Shown piece after piece: positions 1-24,700 of a DNA stretch of 64,000 bases. The stretch lies in NCBI RefSeq assembly GCF_026213295.1, contig NC_079414.1, positions 20,317,542 to 20,381,541 on the forward strand, given 5' to 3'. The stretch's first letter is position 1. Each line of letters starts with the position of its first letter. Below the pieces are notes generated by a model. That model was given only the letters and a program-made list of their open reading frames with translations, made no database searches and was not told the DNA's origin. A program made the translations under genes and the position numbers. This stretch comes from Gadus chalcogrammus (taxonomy: Eukaryota > Chordata > Actinopteri > Gadiformes > Gadidae).

Positions 1-2330
1 TGGCTCTGATGAAAAATGATTTCCTTTGGCACACTTGTTTACAGCCAAGTGTTTGATTCAATGGAGCGCGATCATGGAAAGACACACAGGCAGCAAGAAC
101 CACGCGTCTTCCAAGAGGCAATGAATGTTCAGAGTGTCATAGTCACAATGGGCACTAGGATACAAAGGAACACAGACCAAAAAGGGGTTCTCACTGGTTT
201 ATGTTTGTTATAAGGAGGCAAAAGGTAAAACCACAATAGGTTATCAGTGGTGATGCAAATGCAAACAAACATAACACCTTTCGATCTGAGAAAGGAAGGG
301 AGTTAACTTTGGATGCAAGGTGACTTTGTAAAAAGCATATTAAACTGGCAATAAAGTAAAGAGTTATAGAATTAAGTTATACTTTCGTTAGGATCCATTC
401 TCCACAACAGCCGTTATGGAGAACTGCTGCCTCCTGCATCATGTTTGAGGGCCTTTTCTTGACTTCACTCAATTATAAAGCTAATGCGACATGCAAAACC
501 ACAATGGCAATTCATCTTATTTGACAGTCAAATACAGTGATGTTTGTGTTGTGGTCCGCCAAATAGCTGTGGGAAAGGTTTGAACCCTTCTAAAGAAGCA
601 GATGTCAGTATACTCTGTTCCACCCAACTATCGTTTAAAATATTATATTATTCAAAAAGTGTGGGATACTCTGATTAAATATAGCAGCAAAGGAATCACG
701 GTACCTATATTGAGGTCCCGTTTGCCAATTTCGTGATAATACATTTATCAGCTCATTGGCTCCCTCTCCTGGCTTAAAGTAAAACTTTCATCATAATGAA
801 TCAGTATTTTTACAAGCCAGATCACATGTGTAAGATAGGATGTATAATTATGTAAACATAAAACATAGGCAATGGTATGTCAGTCTTTTAACTTTCTTTG
901 TAATTGCGATGGTGTATATTTATATTAGAATTCAATTCAGTCACAAATCTTTGACTATGAATAAATAGGGTTTGTATGCCTTCATGTTAACATTTATGAA
1001 TCATTTTGAAAGTAACTTTGATAGTGTGAATTTAATCTACCAAAGCCACAACAACAAAGGGAAATACAAGTAATTTTTAAATATTATTTTAATACTTTTC
1101 TTAAAAAAAGATGTTTTACTCCATAATCAAAACAGAATAAATCTATTGACCTCAATACCTCCCACACTAACATACCACATGTTGTTCAAAGAAGAAACAA
1201 AAATCAAAAAGCATTTACAAAGGAGGGGCGACTCAAAACGATCAAATATGGGAAAAGGGAAAATAAATGAATGAAAGAATGAGAACAAAAGAACCAAATA
1301 AACTGATGGATGTCTGGGCCAACCAAAATAACATGGGATAAAATCCCCTCCCTTCCAAAAACACATGGCACACAGAAATCCTTGACTGATAGCATGGACA
1401 TAAAACACGCACACACACGCGCACACACACAAAATAAAAAAACGAACATGAATGAGGGATGAAAACAGTTCAAGAAGTCTCTTACGACCATGGTTGCTGT
1501 GGTGGTAGTGGTGATGAAGATGTGACTCAGAAACATACAATCTTATTAAAAAAATGCAACTTAAATACGGTGAAGCTAAAATATTCTAAGAAGAAAAGAA
1601 CAGAAGTTAAGTAGACAGCTAAGTGCAGTAGTTTGTTGTCTTGACTGAACAATGGCGCCCCCATTAAAAAGGCATATGATTTTAAACAGGGATGAGGTCA
1701 AATTAAATAGAACAAAAACCTTAAATTGTCTTTAATATAAAGTTAAAAGAGGATGAATTTTATGTGTAACACACATTTTGAATACACTTTTTCAGCACTC
1801 AATAGATTGGTTTTGGCATAAAGTTGAGAAAAAGACGGAAAGCATACAAGAGAACGAGTGTAAGATAAAAACAATCCTTTCGGTAGAACCATACAAATGA
1901 TCTTTACAGTAAATTCTAGAAAAAAACCAAAACCAAAGCTCTGAGATGAGCACAGAAAAGCTTAGCTCACAACAAATCTAATTCTTCTGGTGTTCCTCCT
2001 TTTCTTTTTTTCTATTTTTTTTTTTGAACTGATCTTTTTTTGTCGTATATAATATATATTCATGTATCTATTTATATATATATTTATAATGTATAGTTGT
2101 CTGGGGGAAATTCTTTTTAGTTTACAGGCCGAAGCTCTAAGGCAAAGGACACATTCTCACACCTTTTTAAACCCACCCCGTTCTCTCTTCCCCTGGCCAT
2201 CCTCTGATAACCTTCGCCACTGATGGGAGGGGCTTTCAGAGGCAGAGGAAGAGGGAGGGAGAGGAAGAAAGCCTCTTTGCCAAGGTGATGTTCATGGGGG
2301 GGGATGGGGTCGGTTCTCATGATGTTATGA
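1..2330. other. Region downstream of brd4; no gene seen
   Basis: AT-rich DNA beyond the brd4 stop codon. Part of it, perhaps up to about 2.0 kb, is probably brd4 3' UTR. No canonical AATAAA was found on the minus strand between the stop and position 1; only ATTAAA variants occur (for example near 1087), so the 3' end is not placed. The open frames here are short and T-rich or CA-driven and do not look coding. Confidence 0.5.
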
Positions 2331-2339
2331 GAGGACACT

Positions 2340-2580
2340 TACTGAGACCTCCGAGGCGGACCCCTTTAATGTGACCCTCCCAGGTGGACTCTCCCAGGTG
2401 GACCCCTTTAATGTGACCCTCCCAGGTGGACTCTCCCAGGTGGACCCCTTTAACCAGACCCTCCCTGGTGGACTCTCCAAGGTGGACCCCTTTAACCGGA
2501 CCCTCCCTGGTGGACTCTCCCTGGTGGACCCCTTTAACCGGACCCTCTCCAGGTGGAACCCTTTAACCAGACCGTCCCTG
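2340..2580. repeat. 42-bp minisatellite
   Basis: About five imperfect tandem copies of a 42-bp unit (consensus contains GTGGACCCCTTTAA and CCCTCCC.GGTGGACTCTCC). Because 42 is a multiple of three, both strands stay open; the plus-strand frame reads as repeats of VDPFNxTLPGGLSx. It lies in the brd4 3' UTR or just beyond and is probably non-coding. Confidence 0.8.
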
Positions 2581-2962
2581 ACCCCACACCATAAAACCCT
2601 AAGCTGGGTAAAATAAAAATTAGAAAGGGGAAAAAAATAAAAGGGACAAAGATTAGAAAAGGAAAGAGACAGAACATAGCAATCTGCCCAATTTAAGTCT
2701 TGTTCATCTGTTTGGTCAGCCCCCCCCCCCCCCTTCATTTCATCACTTAGATCGCGAGGGGGCGGGAGGGTTCCCGTGCACGTCTGTCCTTATCGTCGAC
2801 GTATCTGGAAGCGCACAACCCGAAAATAAACCGGGTACACAAGCCAGACAAACGCATCTGGCAGCCCTCAGGGTGGTGGGCTTTATAGCTTCACGGCCCC
2901 CCGTATATAGGACGCATGGCTAGTCATCCCCCCTACTGAGAGAGAAAGGGGCCGCCTCCATC

Positions 2963-2963
<1 letters not shown>

Positions 2964-3010
<47 letters not shown>

Positions 3011-3019
3011 GCGTGTGTA
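2964..3019. repeat. (GT)n microsatellite just 3' of the brd4 stop
   Basis: A GT/GC-GT run of roughly 55 bp, about 100 bp beyond the brd4 stop codon in the transcript direction, thus likely inside the 3' UTR, where the transcript would read as CA repeats. Confidence 0.85.
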
Positions 3020-3124
3020 CAGGTGAGCAGCGATAGAGCATATGTAGTAGAAGTAAGTCTATTTGCATGTTTTCCGCCAGGAACTGAGAAAAAAAAGCCA
3101 CCAGTGTCCGGCGCGCCTTCGCCC

Positions 3125-15447
<12,323 letters not shown>

Positions 15448-15557
15448 GGTGATGGTGGGTTGGGGTGGGGTGGGTGGGGGAGGGGGGGGAGGGGTTTGCA
15501 GACGAGTCGGGGCTGATTGGACCTGGCGGGGGCAGGCGCGGCAGCGGGGGCGCCGCC

Positions 15558-15566
15558 TCAGGCCAT
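15558..15566 (-). other. Minimal upstream ORF (Met-Ala-stop) in brd4 5' UTR
   Basis: On the minus strand an ATG-GCC-TGA trinucleotide series lies 117 nt upstream of the brd4 start, inside the likely 5' UTR part of the first coding exon. That exon appears to begin at 15586, after a good polypyrimidine-AG acceptor. Such minimal uORFs can lower translation of the main frame. Its effect here is inferred only. Confidence 0.5.
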
Positions 15567-15586
15567 GACGCTCCTGACTCGACTCT

Positions 15587-17507
15587 CTGGGGGAAGGATG
15601 GTCATCATTAGCATCCGTCACCACCACTAGACAGTCGCTGCCCCTCTTTACTAGGGTTACTCCGTAAGTCAACACTCATTGCACTTTCTACGGGACGAGA
15701 TCAACAACACCGTTAGTTTCATCCGCATGGCTCAAATAGAACTTAAGAGGGCATTTTGTGAACTTTCGCGAAATCAAACTAACTAATGGTCTAGTTATAC
15801 TGCGGGGTAATTTCTCTGGTCTACAAGAAGAGCCATCTACAGGAAGGATGTTGGGAGGAGGGACCAGACTTTGCCAGAATTACTGGTCTATATAAAAGCC
15901 TGGGTCTTCTACAAGTTAAGGGTTTGTGTGAGGTGCAAGGACAGCATAGCACACTGGTACTGGGACTGGTGACCTGAGAGAGAAAGAAAAAAGGAGTCGG
16001 AAATATAGGTTGTGTGTGTGTGAATGGGGGACTTATCGTCCCTGTTATACATGCGTTATATCTGTGCATAAATGAGACACTTCGCATTTGTCCATACACC
16101 TTATTTGTGTGAACCTGTGTGATAAACAAAACCTATTGGAGAATTGAGAGGCAATATTGGAATATTCTGAAACAAAGTTGTGGTGCAATAGTACCAATGT
16201 GAACTACTTTCGATATGACATGCTCAACTGCTCAGTAAGATGTGTAAAGAAATAGTGTTCTGAAACAAAAAGTGGAATCTTCTCCTTTTTTTCTGTTAAA
16301 GCCTTGACATAATTTCGAAAGGTTTAGGGGGCACATTCATAGTTGAGCTCGGATGTGTTGACCCTTACCTGGACGTTAAGTATACGTGTGGACACTTTGG
16401 ACTTTTGTTTTATTGTGGATCTGACAATTGTGACAAACTATTTAAAAGTGCACACATATGTATATCGATCCACGATTCGTCTAAAGTCACATAACATTCC
16501 ATAAATAAGAAAGGATTTTTTTTTTTTAAATCAGGTCTTTCGGTCAGATGTTGACTTCAGGTTCAGCACATTTCACTACGCACCATCACATTCCCGCACA
16601 CCGCTATTACCGTACCACATGTCGAAGGAGCGCAGACAGAAAAAACGTTAAGGTCAGATCTGCCGTGTTCTTCGAAGAGACTATTGAACACTCCTGATAG
16701 TCTTAAAAGACGAAATAGCTTCATATCTTTGCTACCAGTGTCTAGCACATTAATTCAATTTCCAGGGTCCAGGTAAGACAGCTCAGACAACCACTTAACA
16801 CAATTAAACAGTGATTATACACCGTCACAATATCTGTGGGCGTTATTATAAAATACGAATCAATTCTAACTCACATTCATCATGAGACGATGTTTAATAG
16901 AATATCCTAAAAGTACTAATTTGTTATTCCTTAACCTTCCCTGTAAGAATGTCGCCATGACGGCTGTCACCAGTTGACAGCTCGGCACGTAAACTGCCTT
17001 TCAGAATACAACTTGGACGGATTTAAGATTCCCGAAAGATTATACGCCACATTTTACAAGCGCCTCTGCGCCACCATGCGTAAACTACGCTTCAAGTTGA
17101 TCGTACGTTATGTCACGAATACGGCCTACGGGGCTACAAACAAACAGCCTAGAAGCTAACTGGTTAGCATCATACTGTCCTGCAGGTTACGCGCACACTG
17201 ACAACCAGGGACAGTCAGTGTCGTGAAAATGACCTCAACGTGACCCAAACAACGCTAAAAAAGCCACATACTGTACGTGCCGAGAAACAAAGTGCACAAA
17301 CTTAAGATAGCAGATTCATCTCGTGCGCCCGCACCGGTGCAAGGCCTGCGAAGACAGCCCATGCTCCGCTTGTCACTGCGAGCTCTGACAGCGCGGGGAA
17401 TACGCCAGCAATGACAGATGTCAGCGTTTTACTGAAATTGTTGGATTCTATGCCGGCGCTTGACGTGTCAATGTCACATTAGTAAAGGTTCAAACTGCGT
17501 TTTTTAC
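15587..17507. other. Probable first intron of brd4
   Basis: AT-rich stretch between the candidate non-coding exon 1 and the exon carrying the start codon. Short open frames only; no recognisable exon or RNA gene. Confidence 0.45.
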
Positions 17508-17607
17508 CTTCCTATGTCGGTTGTCAGCGCGCGCAGATCTTCCTCGCCCCAAATCCAGAACAAACAGTCCCGTCCGACGTCAGCGACGTCAGACGCAAGG
17601 GGGCGGG
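17508..17607 (-). promoter_or_regulatory. Candidate brd4 promoter and non-coding first exon
   Basis: A CpG-rich stretch upstream of brd4 holds two CGACGTCA (CRE-like) boxes at 17575-17582 and 17584-17591 and a GC box (GGGGGCGGG) at 17599-17607. About 70 nt downstream in the brd4 direction is a splice-donor-like AGGAAG|GTAAAA at 17508, so a short untranslated exon 1 (about 17508-17570) spliced to the acceptor at 15586 is plausible. Human BRD4 also starts with a non-coding exon. The transcription start is inferred. Confidence 0.5.
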
Positions 17608-18315
17608 CCCAAAGCTGGTCAGACGAATGTCACCTCTTCACGATTACCCCACCCTGCCTGTATGTAGAAGCTCATGCAACACCATGAAAATATTTCAACT
17701 AGGAATAAAATTTGAAAACATTTGAACGATAGGCTTATTCCTTATTATCCATTATATATCCCTATACGACCCACAAAATAATCCTTATTTTAGACATGTC
17801 GAGATTTTTGGAATTATAAATAACAAATCACACATTTGCATCCTCAACAATATGTTTTTAAAAAATTTACTACAATGTATACCACGTTTGGTCAAGGTTA
17901 TTTTATTATGGACGGCCGGTGTGGACGTTTGATAGAATAGAGTACTTCAGTCAACAAAAGATGTCTGTGCGCCACCTTGTGGATATTATTACACCCAAAG
18001 GAAAATAAAAATACGTATAGACCTAAAGGTATGAGCATTTGACACGGTAAAGCATTTAAAGCTTTAAACTGAAATGAAGCTTGAAGATTTGTCTACTGAT
18101 GCATACAAGTATAGTCTGTCATCCAATGATTATATTGCAATGATACAACATAACACATTAAGCAACCTTTGATTTGCCAAATATCAAGAATATGTTTGCC
18201 CTGAAGAATGACTTTAATTACAGTTGTGAAAGTATTACTTTAATTACCCAAGTCAAAAAACACATGTGCACAAAACGTTTTCACAAACACCACAATGGAT
18301 TTATCAAACACATTT

Positions 18316-18321
18316 TTTATT
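18316..18321 (-). terminator. Polyadenylation signal AATAAA (akap8l)
   Basis: TTTATT on plus, AATAAA on minus, about 430 nt downstream of the akap8l stop codon. This would give a compact 3' UTR. The interval from here to the brd4 promoter (17608-18315) shows no gene. Confidence 0.5.
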
Positions 18322-18750
18322 TACTTAATAGAACAAAACCTTCGTTGCACAAGAGACAACGGATTAGTTCCTTAACCAATTCTAAAGACATAACTTTAAT
18401 CTTTCCAGGATATTAACATTGGGAAGTGTAAATGTAATCATTTGCCAAAAACACTGACCGGCAAGGGATTACATTTTATGTACTGTTAGTCGGGGGGGGG
18501 AGGGCAGAATTTACCACTTGATACCAGACACTTTCAATAAAAACGCAAAAAAAAATAAAAAAGGCACATGAACATTTGGGTTACAAACAAAACATGAAAT
18601 ACATTTTTGCTTCGTCTTTGTAAGAAACCTCAGGACACTGGCATGTACGTTATGGTAATTCAGGGTAGGGCAGCGAAAGGGCAGCGATGGAAGGACTAGG
18701 AAACATGTTAACTGGTCCAGATAAGAGTTTGCAGTGAGAGGCCACTACAG

Positions 18751-21700
18751 TCACTCAAGCACAGCACCATCACTGCCATTCTTGTCCCCTTCCACTTCCC
18801 CGGCTGTCGCTTCTACTCCCTCTTCCTCGTCCAACTCGCCCTGCACAGCATCTTCACCGATCTCATCCTCTACAACATATCCTTCGTCATCTCCAACCTC
18901 AAAGCCTTCTTCCTCTTCCTCCTCCTCCACCTTATTTCCCCCCTGCTGTGCTGCCGCCTCCTGCTCTTTCTCCTCCTGCTGCTGCTGCTCCTGCTCCTGC
19001 TGCTCCTCCTCCTCCTCCTCCTGCTGCTCCTCCTCCTCCATCTTTTCCCCCTCCGCTCCCTCTCCCTCAGCCACCTCCTGAGCAGTCTCCCCTTCGATGG
19101 CAGGCTCCTCCTTTATCGACTGGCTGGCGTTCTTCTGGCCGCCGCCGTCGTCGCCGTCGCCCATCTCCTTCATGCCGTCGGTCACCTCCATCACCATGGA
19201 GTCCTCGGGGTCCTGCTCGTCTTGGTTCCCGGTGAAGGGATTTTCACCCTGTAGAGGGAACGGCCATTTCAACACAGAGTCAAGTTCAGCCCCACACGTG
19301 GTGCAGACATGGCTGCAATGTGCTGGTACACTTTTGCCCATGAGGCACTCTATGGATGGTTTGGGATACAACAAGTGTAATCGCAACACGAACAAGCTGC
19401 ACAAGTAAAGCAGAACTCTTATGTGTTGCATAATAAATATTAACAACTTCCACAAACACTGTTGCAGATGGCTGACATCTGGTTCAGAAGCCGTCATGGT
19501 ACACGTTTTAATTAGTTAATCCCATTCAGACCTGGCTGCATTCCCACTAGACAGACAACGCGGTTTCAGGCCATGCGAAGGGCAGGCTGCTGAAGCACCA
19601 ACAACAAAAGCAGAGCAGATAACCCTGGCTGTGGGATATTTACCTTGAGATAACTCTCCAGTTTCTTGCCAATAATTTTGTGGTTAAGTATGCTGCGAGC
19701 CACAGACAGACTGCCTCTCTTCGACTGCTCCATCATACCCTGTAAACAAACAAGACACCACCAGTCAGACCGGGGGAGCGTGTTCAGACACCTCCGTGTG
19801 CATAAACAGGATTCGGTGTTATGGCTTACGTCACTTATACACATTGGTTCCTCAAGTGAAGATTGGGGATTGAGCCTTCTTACCTTTCGGTTGTAGTTGT
19901 GATCAGGGGATTTGATGTGCTTCTGGATCAGGTGGTGTTGCATAGGTATGAACAGGTCACATGCGGCGCAGTGGGCAGCCTCTACTTTCCTCATGAAGTG
20001 CTCCATACCGATCTCTGTCATATGAATACAAGGGTCATTTTCAAATCGTACACACACCGTACACGTCGTACAGCAGAATATCACACACACACACCTTACC
20101 TCTAGTTAGGTCCTGTTCTTTGTAGACTTGGCAGATTGCAGCGCTGTGGTTTTCCAACTGACTAACCCTCTGTTTTGTCTTGTCAAATTTGTTCTGCAAG
20201 TATTCCTAAAACATAAAAACAATGACGTCAAAAAGAATTCCCTTAGGGACAAATTTGTATTGAGGACAGATGAGTGTGGATGGGTCACCTGCAGGAAGTC
20301 TGTGGTTGGCTTGGACAGCTGGCTGGACAGGAATTTAAAGTGGTCCTTATGGAAGCGGCTCTGTAGATGGACGGCCATGTCTTCTTTGTAGAACGAACGG
20401 AACTTACACACGGAGCAGGCAAACATAACCCTGCATCGTAGGAAACGTAGTCTGTTACACATCAGGAGGTCAAAGCCAATCAGACATGTTTGCACACATT
20501 ATCAAAAAAGGACGATGGGTCGAAGTGGTCAAGTGTGACATTAATTAAAGTAATCCCGTAGGAAGAAGATTGACAGTGATCAACCATCTGACAAGACGGG
20601 ACTGACATCAGGGAGATGTCACAAGGAAGATAAAACCACAAGGGACAATTGTGGGGTGGAGGAAGAGGTGAGAAAGCAGGTTCCCAGTTGTTAAGGGTTG
20701 GTCTACACAGAAGGATGACACAGTGGTTCGAGATCAAAAGGAAGGGAAAAGAGGGAGGAGGTTAATGGATGTAGTAGGTAGTTCTGACCTCTGGGAGTTA
20801 ACTTTGCCGCCTGACCTTTCCAGAAAGCCCCTCCGCTTCTTGAGTTTGGGGTTCTTGTCTTGGCCCTGACCCAAGCCTTTTCCCTGCGGAGATGTCATGG
20901 CGTCTGAGTCGTCATCTTGTTTGGATGCATCTAGAAGGGATGGCAGAATCAAAACAAAATAAATATTAATAAAATGGTATATTTAGCACACGGTTTACTT
21001 AATTCAAGAGGTACATTGTAAGTGTGCATTTAAATAAAATATGAGTGACTGGGTAAGCATACCTTGCTCCCCATCCTCTTCTTGCTGATTCTCCTGTGAG
21101 GAAATTTGCAGAGTTAAAATGTGAAGTATCAAATCAAAAAGGTCTCTTATGGCACTATCGCCAAATGAGTTAAAACAATATAAATTTAACCTACGGCCCA
21201 CTGGTGAAAACCCTTGCATTTTCACTATTATGAAAACGTTGAGTGGGCAACTTTAATTAAAGAGTTCAAGCAAAACTAAATTAATTTACCCCTGATTGAG
21301 TCTTCTCTTCACCCTGGTCAGCCTCAGATTCGAGCTCAACGGCGTCTAATTGAACACATTAAGAAAAGCAACCGTCATGCACTGGAAAAACGAAATGGCT
21401 GCGGATCATCTTAAGCAGTGCTCACTGCCAATAGTGACAACTGTACCTTTGTCTGCGTCAGCCCCTTCAGCATCGGTCTTGTTCATCTTTGACTCTGGTT
21501 CGTCTCCCTCAACCAACGTCTGTTTCCTCTTCTTCTGTCCATCACGCTGGGGTTTCACCTGCTTCGCGGCCTCAAACTAAAATAGCACTCACAATAATCA
21601 GTGACAGAAATAGATTGCAAAAATTCCTGGGGTTGCATGGGATTATTGACCTCTATATCGCTGATCAATGTATGTTTGACATTTAATGCCTGGCAGGTAA

Positions 21701-24700
21701 ACCCACCCAAATCCTTGATAGTGCTTGCCATGTAAAACAAATGCACTCCCATCAAAAAGAAAAACAGCAAAAATAGAGTTTTTCTATCGAATAGCGGAAT
21801 TTAGTACCAGAGCTTAACACCATGTTTGTGTAAGCATTGTATGACAGCAAATTCAAAACAAGTATATTCTTAAGGTTTCATAACATTAACAATTATTACA
21901 GGAAACATTCCAGTGAGTCAAAGGAAAATACTGAAACACTGGAGGCCAAAATCCAGTAAATTTAAGAATAGACTGGAATACATCGATAGACAAGCATCTC
22001 AAGTTTGTACCTTCTCTTCCAATAATAGTTAGGAGAACTCGAATGGAAAACACCAACTAAACCAACTCACCTCCAAGAGGGTCAATAACCATTTGTTAAA
22101 TGTTGATATTTAATACCTTAAACTAGATTTTGATTCATGTTACTTGTGTCAATACTATTGCAATGCACTCCCTTCTAACAGGAATTCATTCAATAGCATT
22201 AGCCAAGTCCCGCAAAGTAAATTAAACACAAATCCACGTCCAAGACGAAAACCTCCAGAGATGCAGTAGACAATAAGGACGAGTGTGGCGCATACTGGAC
22301 AATTACTCTGAGGCGAATGCAATTAATCTTGATGAGGATATTTTGGGCCGTTTACACTGGTTGGGTGTTCATGGAGGACGACCAGAGACTAGTGACACAT
22401 TTGGGATTGATGGGGACATGAGGCAACAGATTGCATACAGATTCCAGCATGTATGGTTGGCCTGTGAGCTGGTAGAGGGTATAAATGGAGGTCTTTCAAA
22501 GAAGGTCCTCACTACTGTCCAGTGTTGGAGGTTCAGTATTCCCACTGGAGGTACTTACTCGGTTAAGGGGTCTTTTGCGGCCCCGCTGGCGGCCAGCTCG
22601 TGGGCCCCCTCCAAAATGCCTTCCGGGGAAGTCGTGGGGGCCTTGGCCGGAGCCCTGGTGGAAGCCCCCGCTCTCAGGGTACATCCGGTTGGCCAGGAGG
22701 GATGGGAGCTTTCCCCTTCCACCTCCTGGGGAGTGGCCCCGGTGGGGGGGCCCCCCTCCGCGACCACCTCCTCCTAAGGGAGTGGGGTCGGGCTTTCGGC
22801 TTCCAAAGCCTCCTCCAGCTCCTCGGCCCCCGGCATTGCCACCCCTTCTGGGGGAACGGCGGCCGGCGCTCACCCATCCTCCACCTCCTGAGCCGGCTCC
22901 CTGGCCACTGCCGAAGGAGTCCCTCATATTCTGTCGCATCTTAGCGACGCCGTAGGATGGGGAGGGGGTGTCGTAGCCGCCGCCTCCTCCTCCTCCCAGC
23001 CCTAGCCCAACGCCCCCTGTGAAGCCTGAGCCTCCGCGCTGTCCCAACAGCATGCTGTCCCCCCGGTTATCGCCATAACCATAGTTACTGCTGCTGCTAG
23101 ATCTGTAGAGATCTCGGGAAGAGGCCAGCGAGGGTTGGCGCGAGTCGAATGACTCGTACTGGTCAAACCTGCGAGGAAGGGGGGGGGAGGGGGAGGAAGA
23201 GCAGAGAGTGAGGGAGGCAGGCAGGTTTGGATTTCTCCACCTGGCTGCCCTTCTCCTCCACGTTCTCGCTTTCCCTCTCTCGCTCTTAGTTCTCCCAATC
23301 CAACTTTTCAGTGAACCACATAAGAACCAAAACCATCAGTCTGGATGTGGCCACAGATCCACTTTCTTTTTTAAATGGAAGAAGGGGTTACACTCTTCCA
23401 TTTTTGTGCACACACTGGAGGTCTCAAAGGTTACCAGTTACTTGTGGGTTGGGGATTTCAAGAACTTTCATGCCCGTCTGCATGTCTTGGAAAGCCCTAG
23501 CCTTGGAAGCAACTAGGGAGAGCTGGAGTTCGGGATTCATCAAGTATAGAAGCAGGTAAGACAGTCCAGACCAGTCAGTAAGCTTTAAAGACTGTATGAT
23601 TACACGTTGTAACTTCATAGTTGAATATAAATATAACAGGTAGGGGTTTATTGAGGTATCCTTGGCACATACAGAAATATCTGTAGTTAGATAGAAGGTG
23701 ATGGGTGATGTTGAATGAATGCATTTATAGGGCGTTTTTCTTTTTAGGGTGGTATAGTTTTGCGAGGAAACGCATACAAATACATCGCTTCAATCAAGAG
23801 AAACTTCATCCAAGAACCATCGTGTACGGACATCAGAAATCATTCCTCAAAGAAATCCCAGGACAGGCGTTTTGATAGCCACACCCCCCCACAGTATAGT
23901 AGTCAAGTGTGGGTGATATACCTGGTGACCTAATTATACACTATAGTCGACATTTCCCTGCATGCGGACAAAGGACTGATTGCAAGTATTATGACGATGA
24001 TTGCAGCCATCTATAGAAAGGTAGTCATTTTATAGGACGGTTTAAAACCCCTTACAGGAACAGAGCCTGAATCATACAACTTTGGCGCAACTACAACAAT
24101 TTGCTGACTTGATCCACACATGCCTTGATTCTCGCAGGGTCAAAAATGGCACTTTAGTGTACAATGAAATAAGAGTATATTGGTTACGGCCCCTCCGATT
24201 TCTAATAGCAACTCAAAACACTTGGAGAGAACTGTTGCTATGTCCATTGATGTTCTAATTGAAGAGTGTGTGAAACCTGGCCGATAAGACCCAACGATTG
24301 AAACTGTAAATCAATCAATAGTCGTCCAATTAAGATCTTATATTTTTAACAAAACACTGGATTCATCTATTAGTCCTCACATATGAAGCGGCATAAATAA
24401 ATGGACATGCAGTAGTGAATGAGACTAATCACTGTAGAACAAATGATGGACACCACAAGCAAAATAACAAGACAATTTTAGTTTGTCGGTGTGTTCTCTA
24501 GTGTTGCATATGCATAAGTAATAGGCTCTAAAAGGAAGGACAAGCAATTTTGTTGAAATGGCCAAATCCTTGAATGTGAGTGTGTTGATTTACATTACGA
24601 TTTATAACCCCTAATCTTGTATGACAAGTATAAGATAAATGTAATTTTGTAATGAATACAATTTTGACTGGAGTCTGGATGTCAACAGCAAATGTATTGA

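Noticed and set aside
22283..22777. Plus-strand frame of 164 codons overlapping akap8l
   Set aside because: Its second half is antisense to akap8l exon 4 and the first half matches no family I recognise; no splice or promoter support.
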